A stretch of DNA of 64,000 nucleotides, taken from the NCBI GenBank assembly GCA_964511625.1, contig CAZEJG010000004.1, positions 1 through 64,000 on the forward strand. Direction: 5' to 3'. Below the pieces are notes generated by a model that worked only from the letters and a program-made list of their open reading frames with translations, was not told the DNA's origin and made no database searches. Below are positions 45,090 to 55,043 of this stretch, in pieces. Made by a program: the position numbers and the translations under genes. Within the stretch, counting starts at the first letter, position 1; each line of letters starts with the position of its first letter. The stretch is from Pseudohoeflea sp964511625 (GTDB lineage: Bacteria > Pseudomonadota > Alphaproteobacteria > Rhizobiales > Rhizobiaceae).

Positions 45090-45949
45090 TGTCCGACACG
45101 ACCTTGACGTCCACGACGCGCGCATCCGGCAAGAGCCTCGCGATCCCCCGGATCAACGGGAGCGTGGTGGTGATGACGCTCTATCTCCTGTTCCTGATGT
45201 TGCCGATCTACTGGCTCGTCAACATGAGCCTGAAGACAAACCAGGAAATTCTCGGCGCCTTCTCGCTGTGGCCCCGCGATCTGACGTTCGACAACTACCT
45301 GACGATCCTGACGGATCCGAGCTGGTACATGGGCTATGTGAACTCGCTCATCTACGTGGTCATGAACACGGTGATATCGATCTCCGTGGCGCTACCGGCG
45401 GCCTACGCCTTCAGCCGCTACAACTTCATGGGCGACAAGCACCTGTTCTTCTGGTTGCTCACCAACCGGATGGCGCCGCCTGCGGTCTTCGCCCTGCCGT
45501 TCTTCCAGCTCTATTCGTCGATCGGCCTGTTCGACACCCACATCGCGGTCGCGCTCGCGCACTGTCTCTTCAACGTGCCGCTGGCGGTCTGGATTCTCGA
45601 AGGCTTCATGCGCGGCGTGCCCAAGGAAATCGACGAGACCGCCTATATCGACGGTTACTCGTTCCCGAAGTTCTTCCTCAAGATCTTCATGCCGCTGATC
45701 GCCAGCGGCGTCGGGGTGGCGGCGTTCTTCTGCTTCATGTTCTCCTGGGTCGAGCTGCTGCTGTCGCGCACGCTTACCTCGGTCGACGCCAAGCCGATCG
45801 CCGCGACCATGACCCGGACCGTTTCGGCCTCGGGCCTCGACTGGGGCGTGCTGGCCGCCGCCGGCGTGCTCACCATCATTCCCGGCGCGCTGGTGATCTA
45901 TTTCGTGCGCAACTACATCGCCAAGGGCTTCGCCCTGGGGAGGGTGTGA
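45089..45949 (+). CDS. glpQ: Glycerol ABC transporter permease GlpQ
   Basis: A 286-aa MalG-type inner-membrane permease with six hydrophobic segments. The EAA loop is KEIDETAYIDGYSFPKFFLKIFMP. LLTNRMAPPAVFALPFFQLY and NVPLAVWILEGFMRG are class-typical. It overlaps glpP and the following small gene by one base (TGATG) at each end. The name refers to the ABC subunit, not the glycerophosphodiesterase called GlpQ in enterics. Confidence 0.92.
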   Translation: MSDTTLTSTTRASGKSLAIPRINGSVVVMTLYLLFLMLPIYWLVNMSLKTNQEILGAFSLWPRDLTFDNYLTILTDPSWYMGYVNSLIYVVMNTVISISVALPAAYAFSRYNFMGDKHLFFWLLTNRMAPPAVFALPFFQLYSSIGLFDTHIAVALAHCLFNVPLAVWILEGFMRGVPKEIDETAYIDGYSFPKFFLKIFMPLIASGVGVAAFFCFMFSWVELLLSRTLTSVDAKPIAATMTRTVSASGLDWGVLAAAGVLTIIPGALVIYFVRNYIAKGFALGRV

Positions 45950-46182
45950 TGGACGCAAGCGAAACGAAGAAGCTGCGCGAGGCCATCGCGCAGCAACCGG
46001 AAGGACCGTTTCATCTCTCCGATCTCTACGGAAACGAATGGGACCGGATCTGGATCGGCGACAAGGTCAAGCTCGGCAACGCCTTCCAGAAAGCCGTCGC
46101 ACGCAACGAATTCGAGAATGTCGAGGACACCGGCGAGAAGCATGACGGTGGCCGCGTCTACATCAAGGGAGGACAGGCCTGA
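45949..46182 (+). CDS. Small protein between glpQ and glpU, DUF1413-like
   Basis: A 77-aa soluble protein whose ATG overlaps the glpQ stop and whose TGA overlaps the next ATG, so it is translated with the operon. The sequence (FHLSDLYGNEWDRIWIGDKV, KLGNAFQKAV, FENVEDTG and RVYIKGG) follows the 'LxDLF..xW..l..G.rxxLGrxFkxxV.....' pattern I associate with DUF1413, a small domain of unknown function. That match is from memory and tentative. It is not one of the named glpDSTPQUV genes. It may be a cytosolic regulator or stability factor of the transporter, or an unrelated insertion kept by coupling. Confidence 0.75.
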   Translation: MDASETKKLREAIAQQPEGPFHLSDLYGNEWDRIWIGDKVKLGNAFQKAVARNEFENVEDTGEKHDGGRVYIKGGQA

Positions 46183-46460
46183 TGGATCTTTCATGGATGG
46201 CATGGACCTGGCCGACGGCGATTTTCTTCATCGTGATCGCACTTCTGCTCGTCACCTTCACCTTTCTGGCGATCCGGTTTCCGGAAACGCCGCGTACCGG
46301 CATCCTGCGGATCGAAACGACCCGCGGCGACCGGCTCTTCATCACCCTTCTCGGCTCGGCCTTCATCAACCTGGCCTGGCTTGGATTGATCGGCGGCCCG
46401 CAATGGTGGGCCCTGATCGTTTGCCTGATCTACGCGGCGGCAGTCTTCCGCTACGTGTAG
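46182..46460 (+). CDS. glpU: Small membrane protein GlpU (DUF2160)
   Basis: A 92-aa protein with two to three hydrophobic segments (TAIFFIVIALLLVTFTFLAI, FITLLGSAFINLAWLGLI and WALIVCLIYAAAVF). The short RFPETPRTGILRIETTRGDR link is typical of DUF2160. It corresponds in place and size to GlpU of the rhizobial glycerol operon, whose molecular role is unknown. Start overlaps the preceding stop by one base. The sugar ABC operon at 15.4-21.1 kb carries an analogous small membrane protein. Confidence 0.88.
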   Translation: MDLSWMAWTWPTAIFFIVIALLLVTFTFLAIRFPETPRTGILRIETTRGDRLFITLLGSAFINLAWLGLIGGPQWWALIVCLIYAAAVFRYV

Positions 46461-46516
46461 ATTTCAACCGGAAGGTCAGGGAGCCTTCCACAACAACCTG
46501 AAATCGGGAGGATTTC

Positions 46517-48241
46517 ATGAAGAAGCAAATGACGATCACCGCCGCGATGGCGCTGATGCTCGCCGCGGGCAGCAGTACGCTCGCCTATGCGGGCATGGAC
46601 GAGGCGAAGCAATTCCTCGACGCCGAGATCGGCGATCTGTCGACGCTGTCGCGCGCCGACCAGGAAGCGGAGATGCAGTGGTTCATCGATGCCGCCAAGC
46701 CCTTCGCCGGCATGGAAATCAAGGTGGTGTCCGAGACGATCACCACCCACGAATACGAATCGAAGGTTCTGGCGCCTGCCTTTACAGCGATCACCGGCAT
46801 CAAGATCACGCATGACCTGATCGGCGAAGGCGACGTGGTCGAGAAGCTGCAGACACAGATGCAGTCGGGCGAGAACATCTATGACGGCTACATCAATGAC
46901 TCCGACCTGATCGGCACCCATTGGCGCTACCAGCAGGCCCGCATCCTGACCGACTGGATGGAAGGCGAAGGCAAGGACGTCACCAACCCGAACCTCGATC
47001 TCGACGACTTCATCGGCAAGTCGTTCACCACCGCACCGGACGGCAAGCTCTACCAGCTGCCCGACCAGCAGTTCGCCAACCTCTACTGGTTCCGCTACGA
47101 CTGGTTCAACGACGAGAAGACCAAGGCCGACTTCAAGGAGAAGTACGGTTACGACCTCGGCGTTCCGGTCAACTGGTCGGCCTATCAGGACATCGCCGAG
47201 TTCTTCACCGGCCGCGACATGAGTTATGCCGGCGGTCCGAAGAGCGTCTACGGCAACATGGACTACGGCAAGAAGGACCCCTCGCTCGGCTGGCGCTACA
47301 CCGACGCCTGGATGTCGATGGCGGGCATGGGTTCGGAAGGTGAACCCAACGGCCTTCCGGTCGACGAGTGGGGCATCCGCGTCAACGACAAGTCGCAGCC
47401 GGTCGGTTCCTGCGTCGCCCGTGGCGGCGCCACCAACTCGCCGGCCGCCGTTTATGCGGTCCAGAAGGCCATCGACTGGCTGCAGAAGTACTCGCCGCCG
47501 GCCGCTGCCGGCATGACCTTCGGCGAAGCCGGTCCGGTTCCCGCGCAGGGCGAGATCGCCCAGCAGATGTTCTGGTACACCGCCTTCACCGCCGACATGG
47601 TCAAGGAAGGCCTGCCGGTGATGAACGAGGACGGCACGCCGAAGTGGCGCATGGCGCCCTCCCCGCACGGTGCCTACTGGACCGAGGGAACCAAGATCGG
47701 CTACCAGGATGCCGGTTCGTGGACACTGATGAAGTCGACCCCGGTCGACCGGGCAAAAGCCGCCTGGCTCTACGCCCAGTTCGTCACCTCCAAGACGGTG
47801 GACGTGAAGAAGTCCCATGTGGGTCTCACCTTCATCCGCGAATCCACCATCCAGGACAAGTCGTTCACCGAACGCGCACCGAAGCTCGGCGGTCTGATCG
47901 AGTTCTACCGCTCGCCGGCCCGCGTCCAGTGGTCGCCGACCGGTACCAACGTGCCCGACTATCCGAAGCTGGCCCAGCTGTGGTGGCAGAACATCGGCGA
48001 CGCCATGTCCGGTGCGAAGACCCCGCAGGAAGCACTCGACAGCCTCTGCGAAGCGCAGGAAAAGGTGCTCGAGCGTCTTGAACGCGCAGGCGTGCAGGGC
48101 GATCTCGGTCCGAAGCTGAACGAGCCGAAGGACCCGCAGGTCTGGCTCGACGAGCCGGGCTCGCCGAAGGCCAAGCTGGAGAACGAGGAGCCGAAGGGCG
48201 AAACCGTCTCCTACGACGAGCTGGTGAAGAGCTGGCAGTAA
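46517..48241 (+). CDS. glpV: Glycerol ABC transporter substrate-binding protein GlpV
   Basis: A 574-aa periplasmic binding protein, long for the class. Signal peptide MKKQMTITAAMALMLAAGSS ending near LAYA-GM. The mature protein contains GEGDVVEKLQTQMQSGEN, YDGYINDSDLIGTHWRY (read in parts) and a C-terminal acidic helical tail (LEEAxx-like, ending SYDELVKSWQ). The ATG follows GGGAGGATTTC. It delivers glycerol to GlpPQ. Two hairpins follow before glpK. Confidence 0.92.
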   Translation: MKKQMTITAAMALMLAAGSSTLAYAGMDEAKQFLDAEIGDLSTLSRADQEAEMQWFIDAAKPFAGMEIKVVSETITTHEYESKVLAPAFTAITGIKITHDLIGEGDVVEKLQTQMQSGENIYDGYINDSDLIGTHWRYQQARILTDWMEGEGKDVTNPNLDLDDFIGKSFTTAPDGKLYQLPDQQFANLYWFRYDWFNDEKTKADFKEKYGYDLGVPVNWSAYQDIAEFFTGRDMSYAGGPKSVYGNMDYGKKDPSLGWRYTDAWMSMAGMGSEGEPNGLPVDEWGIRVNDKSQPVGSCVARGGATNSPAAVYAVQKAIDWLQKYSPPAAAGMTFGEAGPVPAQGEIAQQMFWYTAFTADMVKEGLPVMNEDGTPKWRMAPSPHGAYWTEGTKIGYQDAGSWTLMKSTPVDRAKAAWLYAQFVTSKTVDVKKSHVGLTFIRESTIQDKSFTERAPKLGGLIEFYRSPARVQWSPTGTNVPDYPKLAQLWWQNIGDAMSGAKTPQEALDSLCEAQEKVLERLERAGVQGDLGPKLNEPKDPQVWLDEPGSPKAKLENEEPKGETVSYDELVKSWQ

Positions 48242-48254
48242 AAGCTGCAACTGA

Positions 48255-48278
48255 GGCCGGGGTCTTCGGACCCCGGCC
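48255..48278 (+). terminator. Stable hairpin after glpV (TTCG loop)
   Basis: GGCCGGGGTC-TTCG-GACCCCGGCC, a perfect 10-bp stem with a UUCG-type loop 13 bp past the glpV stop. No T-run follows, so termination may be partial and glpK may be read through; it would also protect the binding-protein mRNA. Confidence 0.6.
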
Positions 48279-48292
48279 GAACGCGACTACAG

Positions 48293-48322
48293 TTCGCCGC
48301 GAATCCACCGGTTCGCGGCGAA
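48293..48322. promoter_or_regulatory. Perfect 11-bp inverted repeat upstream of glpK
   Basis: TTCGCCGCGAA (48293-48303) and TTCGCGGCGAA (48312-48322) are exact complements around an 8-base spacer, 34 bp before glpK. It may be a second leader hairpin or an operator (the TTCG ends recall DeoR/GlpR-type sites). Its spacing from the preceding hairpin is only 14 bases. Confidence 0.45.
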
Positions 48323-48356
48323 TCTCGTCAGGGACCGTCCATTCGGGAAGACAATA

Positions 48357-49850
<1,494 letters not shown>

Positions 49851-49969
49851 GGCGACATATTTTTTTTATACGGATCTGGTGAGCTGCATCGAGTGAGCGA
49901 GGCTTGATTTCGGTAACCCTCCGGATGCTACACTCACTCCCGAAGGTCGCGGCAAGGAACGAGGAACAG

Positions 49970-50647
49970 GTGATTACCGATTTCAGAGATGCGGCGAAGG
50001 TCGTGAAGTGGCGCTATGACCGCGGTGAAATCATCGCCGACGGCATCGTGCACGGCATTGGGCTCGTTGCCGCCCTGATAGGTACCACCGCGCTGATCTT
50101 CTACGCCTCGATCTGGGCGACCAACGGACAGCTCGCCGCCGTCTGGATCTACGGGATCGGGCTCGTTCTCGCGCTCGCGGTTTCGATGACCTACAATATC
50201 TGGCCGGTTTCGCGGACCAAGTGGATCCTCCGGCGGTTCGACCATTCCGCGATCTTCATCCTGATCGCGGCCACCTACACGCCCTTTCTGCAGCGCGGCT
50301 GGGACGATCCCTTTCTTTTCGGACTTCTGATCGCGATCTGGCTCGCCGCATTCGGCGGCATCGTGCTCAAGGTTCTCTGGCCGGGCCGTTACGACCGTCT
50401 GGCTATCCTGCTCTATCTCGGCATGGGCTGGAGCGGCGTGATGGCAGCGGGGCCGCTGACCCCGTATCTCTCCACCTCGACGCTGGCCCTCATCGTCATC
50501 GGCGGAATCATCTATTCGGCCGGCGTGATCTTCCATGTGTGGGAGAAGCTGCGCTTCCAGAACGCCATCTGGCATTCCTTCGTCGTCACCGCCGCACTCG
50601 TCCATTACTGCGCGGTCTTTTCCTGCATCCGCCTTTCCGTGGCCTAA
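49970..50647 (+). CDS. Hemolysin III / PAQR-family membrane protein (TrhA-like)
   Basis: A 225-aa protein with seven hydrophobic segments of the PAQR (adiponectin-receptor) superfamily. The metal-site motifs are visible: EIIADGIVHGIGL near the start, FDHSAIFILIAATYTP and the C-terminal AIWHSFVVTAALVHY with two histidines. Bacterial members influence membrane fluidity or act as putative hydrolases. The start is uncertain: a GTG at 49970 after GAGGA gives a typical short N-terminus; ATG 49925 or TTG 49904 would add 15-22 residues without a ribosome site. Confidence 0.83.
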   Translation: MITDFRDAAKVVKWRYDRGEIIADGIVHGIGLVAALIGTTALIFYASIWATNGQLAAVWIYGIGLVLALAVSMTYNIWPVSRTKWILRRFDHSAIFILIAATYTPFLQRGWDDPFLFGLLIAIWLAAFGGIVLKVLWPGRYDRLAILLYLGMGWSGVMAAGPLTPYLSTSTLALIVIGGIIYSAGVIFHVWEKLRFQNAIWHSFVVTAALVHYCAVFSCIRLSVA

Positions 50648-50661
50648 CGGTTTTCCCTCAG

Positions 50662-51810
50662 GTGCAGCAGTCCTTCGAAATCTCCCTTCCCGGTCGCATC
50701 GTCTTCGGGCGCGGCAAGGCGCAAGCGATGCTTCCGACTATCGGCTCCACCGGTCGTCGCATCCTTCTCGTCCACGGACGTGATGCGGAGCGGATTTCGT
50801 GGCTGCCGGACGGACTGCGCGAGCAGTGCGAGGTCGTCTCGTTCGCCTGCCCCAAGGAGCCCGATCTCGATATGGTCGAAAACGTGGTGGCGCTTTGCCG
50901 GGAGAATGCGATCGACGCGGTGGTGGCGATCGGCGGCGGTTCGGTTATCGATCTGGGCAAGGCGGCAGCCGGGCTTGCACGGGTGAGCGGCAGTGTGATG
51001 GACTATCTCGAGGTCGTCGGCCTTGGCAAACCGCTCGACGCCGAGCCCCTGCCCTTCATCGCGCTTCCCACCACGTCCGGAACCGGGGCCGAGGCGACCA
51101 AGAACGCCGTCATCGACGTGCCTCATGCGAAAAGAAAGGTCAGCCTGCGCGATCCACGCATGCTGGCGAACCTCGTTATCGTCGATCCCGCATTGACCGA
51201 CGGTTGCCCGCGTTCCGTCACGCTGGCGAGCGGGCTCGATGCCATCACGCAACTGATCGAGCCCTATTTGTCGATCAAGGCGAACGCCTTCACCGACGGG
51301 CTCGTCGACCGGGCGCTCCCCCATGCGCTGACCGCAATCCGCATCCTCGCCGAACAGGAGGACGAGAAGGCGCGCGACGCGATGGCGTGGGCGAGCCTGT
51401 CGAGCGGCATGGCTCTCGCCAATGCCGGTCTTGGCGCCGTTCACGGGCTGGCCGGCGTGATCGGAGGGGAAACGGGTGCCGCGCATGGCGAAATCTGCGC
51501 CGCCCTCCTTGCGTCATCGCTCACGGTCAATCGCCGGCAAGCGGAGATGGCAGGCGTCTCGCTCGGCCGCATCAACGAAATAAACGAGATGCTGGCGGGC
51601 ACGTTCCCGGCCCGGCCAGGGCAGAGTGGATTTGACGCGCTCGGAGAGTGGGCACGCCTCAACGGGCTGCGCGGGCTGAACGAACTCGGCCTTCAGTCCA
51701 GCGAGTACGAGCGCATCGGCGAGGCCTCGAAGGCATCGTCCTCGATGCGCGGAAACATGGTCGTACTATCCACGGGCGATCTTCTCGATATCCTGAAGCA
51801 ATCAGCCTGA
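50662..51810 (+). CDS. Iron-containing-type alcohol dehydrogenase
   Basis: A 382-aa group-III (Fe-type) alcohol dehydrogenase: NAD-binding AIGGGSVIDLGKA, TTSGTGAEAT and the metal region. Of the usual ligands D-x3-H...H...H, the Asp is in SGLDAITQLIEPY but the residue in the histidine place is Gln; the later histidines in GAVHGLAGVIGG and GAAHGEICA are present. Related proteins with Q here are known to me from the family, so it may be a genuine subgroup. The GTG at 50662 is the first start after the upstream stop; its ribosome site is weak, suggesting coupling to the PAQR gene 14 bp upstream. Substrate unknown. Confidence 0.84.
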   Translation: MQQSFEISLPGRIVFGRGKAQAMLPTIGSTGRRILLVHGRDAERISWLPDGLREQCEVVSFACPKEPDLDMVENVVALCRENAIDAVVAIGGGSVIDLGKAAAGLARVSGSVMDYLEVVGLGKPLDAEPLPFIALPTTSGTGAEATKNAVIDVPHAKRKVSLRDPRMLANLVIVDPALTDGCPRSVTLASGLDAITQLIEPYLSIKANAFTDGLVDRALPHALTAIRILAEQEDEKARDAMAWASLSSGMALANAGLGAVHGLAGVIGGETGAAHGEICAALLASSLTVNRRQAEMAGVSLGRINEINEMLAGTFPARPGQSGFDALGEWARLNGLRGLNELGLQSSEYERIGEASKASSSMRGNMVVLSTGDLLDILKQSA

Positions 51811-51834
51811 CGCAAAGCCGCTTTTCGCTCGAAG

Positions 51835-52926
51835 CTATCGCACTTCCGGCGCGGGAACGATCGGCACGATATGGTAGATGGTGACCGAAACCACCAGAAG
51901 CAGCGGGGTGGCGACAAAGCCGCCGATCGGACCCCACAGCCAGAGCCAGAAGACCAGCGTCAGGAAGACGATGAAGGGAGAGATCGTCATCTGCCGGCCG
52001 AGAACGCTCGGGGTGACGAACTGCGCCTCCAGGAAGTTGATGAAAAGGTAGCTCGCCGTCGGCAACAGGATCCACGGGAATTCGGTGTAGGTCGCTATGC
52101 CGACGCCGAGAAGGATCGCAGCCATCAGCGCCGGACCGATATAGACGACATAGTTGAGTGCCGCGGCAAGCAGACCCCACAGGAGTGGCGAAGGGACACC
52201 GAGGGCGAACATCACCAGCGCGACCGCCGCTCCCAGCCCGATGTTGATGAACGTGATCGCAACCAGATAGCGCGAAACGAGGTTCTCCGTGTCGCGGAAG
52301 ATGTGCGCGACGCGCCAGCGCAGGCGTCGACTGATGCAAAGGCGCAGGATACCGCTTCTGATGGTGTGTCGGCTGGACAGGAAGAAGTAGAGACTGGCGA
52401 GGAAAATCAGCACCTGAGCGAGAATTCCGGGTGCGAGGAAGGCGATGTCGGCAGCCGTACTCGATTCGTCGATCTGAACCTTCATACCAGAGCCCGAGCC
52501 GGTAAGATCGCGAAGCTGCTCGCCCAGTTCGCCGACAGATTTCATGACCCCTCGCCAGTCCGCCACGATACTTTGCACGCGGGCCCAGATCATCGGCAGG
52601 CGATTGACCCAGTCCGTCAACGGAACGGCGAACCCGACGGCGAAAACTAGAAGCAGGATAAGGAACGTGAGAACCACGATGATCGCGGAGGCGGCGGGTG
52701 GCAGACCGAGGCTCTCGAGCCGGTCCGCCATCGGCCCGAACATCAAGCCGATGACGACCGCAAGCGCGACCGGCGCGAGGATCGGCTGACCGATATCGAG
52801 GACGACAATAATCGCTATCAATCCGACGAGGATCGACGCGATCGAGGCTGCATTGTTGAATATCTGGCTGAACCCGGAAGCCGGCTGCAACGGATATGCC
52901 GTCGGCTTGAATTTTCCATAGCGCAT
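51835..52926 (-). CDS. AI-2E family (PerM/TqsA-like) transporter
   Basis: A 363-aa membrane protein of the AI-2E transporter superfamily with seven to eight helices. Seen: paired N-terminal helices (ILVGLIAIIVVLDIGQPILA...), a soluble middle region, and the signature C-terminal part FLEAQFVTPSVLGRQMTISP followed by LWGPIGGFVATPLLLVV. Function in the family ranges from autoinducer-2 export to Na+/H+ antiport. An exact sigma-EcfG promoter lies upstream, so it belongs to the general stress regulon encoded next to it. Confidence 0.9.
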   Translation of the reverse strand: MRYGKFKPTAYPLQPASGFSQIFNNAASIASILVGLIAIIVVLDIGQPILAPVALAVVIGLMFGPMADRLESLGLPPAASAIIVVLTFLILLLVFAVGFAVPLTDWVNRLPMIWARVQSIVADWRGVMKSVGELGEQLRDLTGSGSGMKVQIDESSTAADIAFLAPGILAQVLIFLASLYFFLSSRHTIRSGILRLCISRRLRWRVAHIFRDTENLVSRYLVAITFINIGLGAAVALVMFALGVPSPLLWGLLAAALNYVVYIGPALMAAILLGVGIATYTEFPWILLPTASYLFINFLEAQFVTPSVLGRQMTISPFIVFLTLVFWLWLWGPIGGFVATPLLLVVSVTIYHIVPIVPAPEVR

Positions 52927-52949
52927 ATGACGGCACCCCTTCGAAAAAG

Positions 52950-52974
52950 AACGCGATCACTGACTTTTTGTTCC
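52950..52974 (-). promoter_or_regulatory. Sigma-EcfG promoter of AI-2E transporter gene
   Basis: On the minus strand GGAAC (52970-52974), 16 bases, CGTT (52950-52953): an exact match to the alphaproteobacterial general-stress sigma factor consensus. Transcription would begin near 52943, 17 bases before the ATG at 52926. Confidence 0.75.
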
Positions 52975-53010
52975 GGTAGCCGGATCCGAAAAATACGCGG
53001 GAAACGGGAA

Positions 53011-54681
53011 CTAGCCGAGCGAGGCCGACGGCAGCGAAATCCTGATCTCCAGCCCCTCGTCGGAGATCTCGCGGTGCAGTTCGCCGCCAAGTTCCCCTGT
53101 GACCAGGGAACGGATCAGGCGGGTGCCGAAACCGCTGCCTTCCTTTCTGGCCAGCGGTTCGCCGAGATGCTCGCTCCAGCATATCTGCAGGGTCGAAAGA
53201 TCCGTCCACTGCCATTCAACGTCGAGACGGTTCTCGGAGCGGGACAGGTCGGAATATTTCAGCGCGTTGGTGGCCAGTTCGTGGAACACCAGCGCCATTG
53301 CCTGGGTCGCCCTCGATCCGAGTTCGACGGTCGGCCCATTGGCGGAATAGTTCTCGAAGTCCTCGTCAAAGACCTGGACGAGTTCATTGCGCAGGAGGTC
53401 GGATACCGTCGCGGTTCCGCTGTGGGACTGGGTGAGAAGATCCTGGGCCGCCGCCATCGCCTGAAGGCGCTTTGTGAAGGACTGGATGAAATCGTCGACG
53501 CTTTCGGAATGACGAGCGGTCTGCCGGGCGATTGCGAGAATGCGGGCGATCGAGTTCTTGAGCCGATGCTTCATCTCCTGAAGCAGGAAATCTTTTTGCG
53601 ATGTGGCCTCGTCCGTCACGCGAACGACCTCGCGCGAGGCGGCGAGCGCCTTCATCTGCGAACGGAGCGAAAGCGCAAGTGCGGCCGCCATGAGGATCAT
53701 CAACGAGGCGAGAAGGATGGCTACACCCTTCTGCGGCCCTTCATGAAAGGTCTCGGACGGCTGCATCACGTAGTTCCATCGCTGGCCGGCGACATCCACC
53801 GAAACCAGATGCTCGTAGGCCCTTCCGAAATTCCCGACCTGATTTGTGCTCTTGTAGACCAGGTTCTTGTCATCGATCGAGCCGATAAAGATTGACATGT
53901 GAACCGCCGGCACGCCGCCGCGATCAAGCGCAGCGCCGATCAGGTCGCCGACACGAAACGGCGCATAGATGAAGCCGCGCAGATCGGCAGGAAGCGCTTT
54001 GTCCCCGATTGCGGGCCCACCAGCCCGGAAATAGGGAAGATAGACCAGGAAGCCCGGTTGCTTGCGGTCGTCGATCTCCTGAACGAGCTGAACCACACCC
54101 GTGGCTCTTGGCTTACCCGTCTGCGCGGCGGCACGCATGGCAAGACGTCTGCTGGTTTCGGAATACATGTCGAAACCCAGAGCCGCTCGATTGCGCGAGT
54201 CCGGCGGTTCGAGCATGGTGATCGCAGTTCGCAGCGGTTGGTCCGATGCCGGGAAAATTCCCCTGTCCACGCCGTAATTGGCCGCGAGTGCCGCCTCGAC
54301 AGCGTCTTCATCGCCTTGACCGACAACGGCTGAGAAACCGATCCCCTGCACGCCCTTGAAGCGTTTCTCGATGTCGAGATTGCCGACGAAGGACGCAAAC
54401 TTCGCGTGGCTCATCTCCACCACCTCGGCGACGAAAAAGGCGCGCGTCGCTTCCAGCAGGGAGATTTGCTCGTCGATGCGATCGGTGACCCGGTCAACCG
54501 TCTCGTCGGCGATGTTCTGGAAGCGCAGGATGGAGGCCTGCTCGCCGGAGCGGTACACCGAGATCGGCATGATAAGGCCGACCACGGCCGCTATCACGAA
54601 TACAAGTCCTGCGAACTTCAAGGTGTCCCTCACACTGCGCTTCGGCCAAGCTTTAGCAAAGCGGGAAAATCTCGCAATCAA
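53011..54681 (-). CDS. CHASE-domain HWE-family sensor histidine kinase
   Basis: A protein of about 556 aa. Membrane helix ~25-45, periplasmic CHASE domain ~55-235 (GVQGIGFSAVVGQ, DMYSETSRRLAMRAA), second membrane helix ~320-340, then an HWE kinase core: H372 in LLQEMKHRLKNS, N-box VFHELATNALKY and the family's W-x-E in LQICWSEHLG, GSGFGTRLI. CHASE domains sense extracellular small molecules. HWE kinases in this order often feed the PhyR stress response regulator, encoded 2 kb away. The start is uncertain: the frame runs to 54906 under csbD; I use a TTG at 54681, a GTG at 54633 is also possible. Confidence 0.82.
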   Translation of the reverse strand: MIARFSRFAKAWPKRSVRDTLKFAGLVFVIAAVVGLIMPISVYRSGEQASILRFQNIADETVDRVTDRIDEQISLLEATRAFFVAEVVEMSHAKFASFVGNLDIEKRFKGVQGIGFSAVVGQGDEDAVEAALAANYGVDRGIFPASDQPLRTAITMLEPPDSRNRAALGFDMYSETSRRLAMRAAAQTGKPRATGVVQLVQEIDDRKQPGFLVYLPYFRAGGPAIGDKALPADLRGFIYAPFRVGDLIGAALDRGGVPAVHMSIFIGSIDDKNLVYKSTNQVGNFGRAYEHLVSVDVAGQRWNYVMQPSETFHEGPQKGVAILLASLMILMAAALALSLRSQMKALAASREVVRVTDEATSQKDFLLQEMKHRLKNSIARILAIARQTARHSESVDDFIQSFTKRLQAMAAAQDLLTQSHSGTATVSDLLRNELVQVFDEDFENYSANGPTVELGSRATQAMALVFHELATNALKYSDLSRSENRLDVEWQWTDLSTLQICWSEHLGEPLARKEGSGFGTRLIRSLVTGELGGELHREISDEGLEIRISLPSASLG

Positions 54682-54706
54682 ATATGACAAGCCCGCCAGA
54701 CTTGAC

Positions 54707-54731
54707 GGAACCGCGCGCACGGGACGGCGTT
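54707..54731 (+). promoter_or_regulatory. Sigma-EcfG promoter of csbD
   Basis: GGAAC (54707-54711), 16 bases, CGTT (54728-54731), an exact consensus match. The start would be near 54738, about 59 bases before the csbD ATG. Confidence 0.75.
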
Positions 54732-54796
54732 TCCCTTGTATCGGAACCAACCGATCGAACGAATTACAAACAAAGATCAGACACAGGAGCGAAACA

Positions 54797-54994
54797 ATGA
54801 ATTGGGATCGCATCGAAGGTAACTGGGAACAGTTCAAGGGTAAGGCCCAGCAGCAGTGGGGCAAACTCACCAACGACGACCTGGACGTCATCGAAGGCAA
54901 CCGCAAGGAACTTGCCGGCCGCCTGCAGGAGCGCTACGGCAAGTCGAAGGACGAAGCCGAACGCGAAATCGACGACTGGATGTCCAAGCACTAA
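54797..54994 (+). CDS. CsbD-family stress protein (UPF0337)
   Basis: A 65-aa hydrophilic CsbD-like protein: MNWDRIEGNWEQFKGKAQQQ start, then WGKLTNDDLDVIEGNRKELAGRLQERYG (in parts) and EIDDWMSKH. This is the complete family length. CsbD proteins are abundant general-stress proteins of unknown mechanism. ACAGGAGC precedes the ATG at 7 bases, and an exact sigma-EcfG promoter lies upstream, consistent with control by the ecfG encoded at 57696. Confidence 0.92.
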   Translation: MNWDRIEGNWEQFKGKAQQQWGKLTNDDLDVIEGNRKELAGRLQERYGKSKDEAEREIDDWMSKH

Positions 54995-55005
54995 AAAAAG
55001 TTTCC

Positions 55006-55035
55006 TGCGCCGGGAACCAACTTCACTCCGGCGCA
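55006..55035 (+). terminator. Hairpin after csbD
   Basis: TGCGCCGG (55006-55013) pairs with CCGGCGCA (55028-55035) around a 14-base loop and is followed by TTCTTAC, a moderate terminator 11 bp past csbD. Its loop contains the -35 element of the following small-RNA promoter candidate. Confidence 0.5.
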
Positions 55036-55037
55036 TT
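55013..55037 (+). promoter_or_regulatory. Near-consensus sigma-EcfG promoter in front of RNA candidate
   Basis: GGAAC (55013-55017), 16 bases, CATT (55034-55037). The same CATT variant and spacing occur in front of nepR-ecfG (57447-57471), which raises its credibility. The start would fall near 55043-55045, at the foot of a hairpin with a C-rich loop. Confidence 0.5.
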
Positions 55038-55043
55038 CTTACT

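Noticed and set aside
49851..49969. T-run after glpK as an intrinsic terminator
   Set aside because: TATTTTTTTT is present but no convincing stem precedes it.
54743..54767. Second GGAAC upstream of csbD
   Set aside because: No CGTT or CATT lies 16-17 bases downstream (the sequence there is TTAC), and the exact promoter 36 bp upstream explains csbD expression better.
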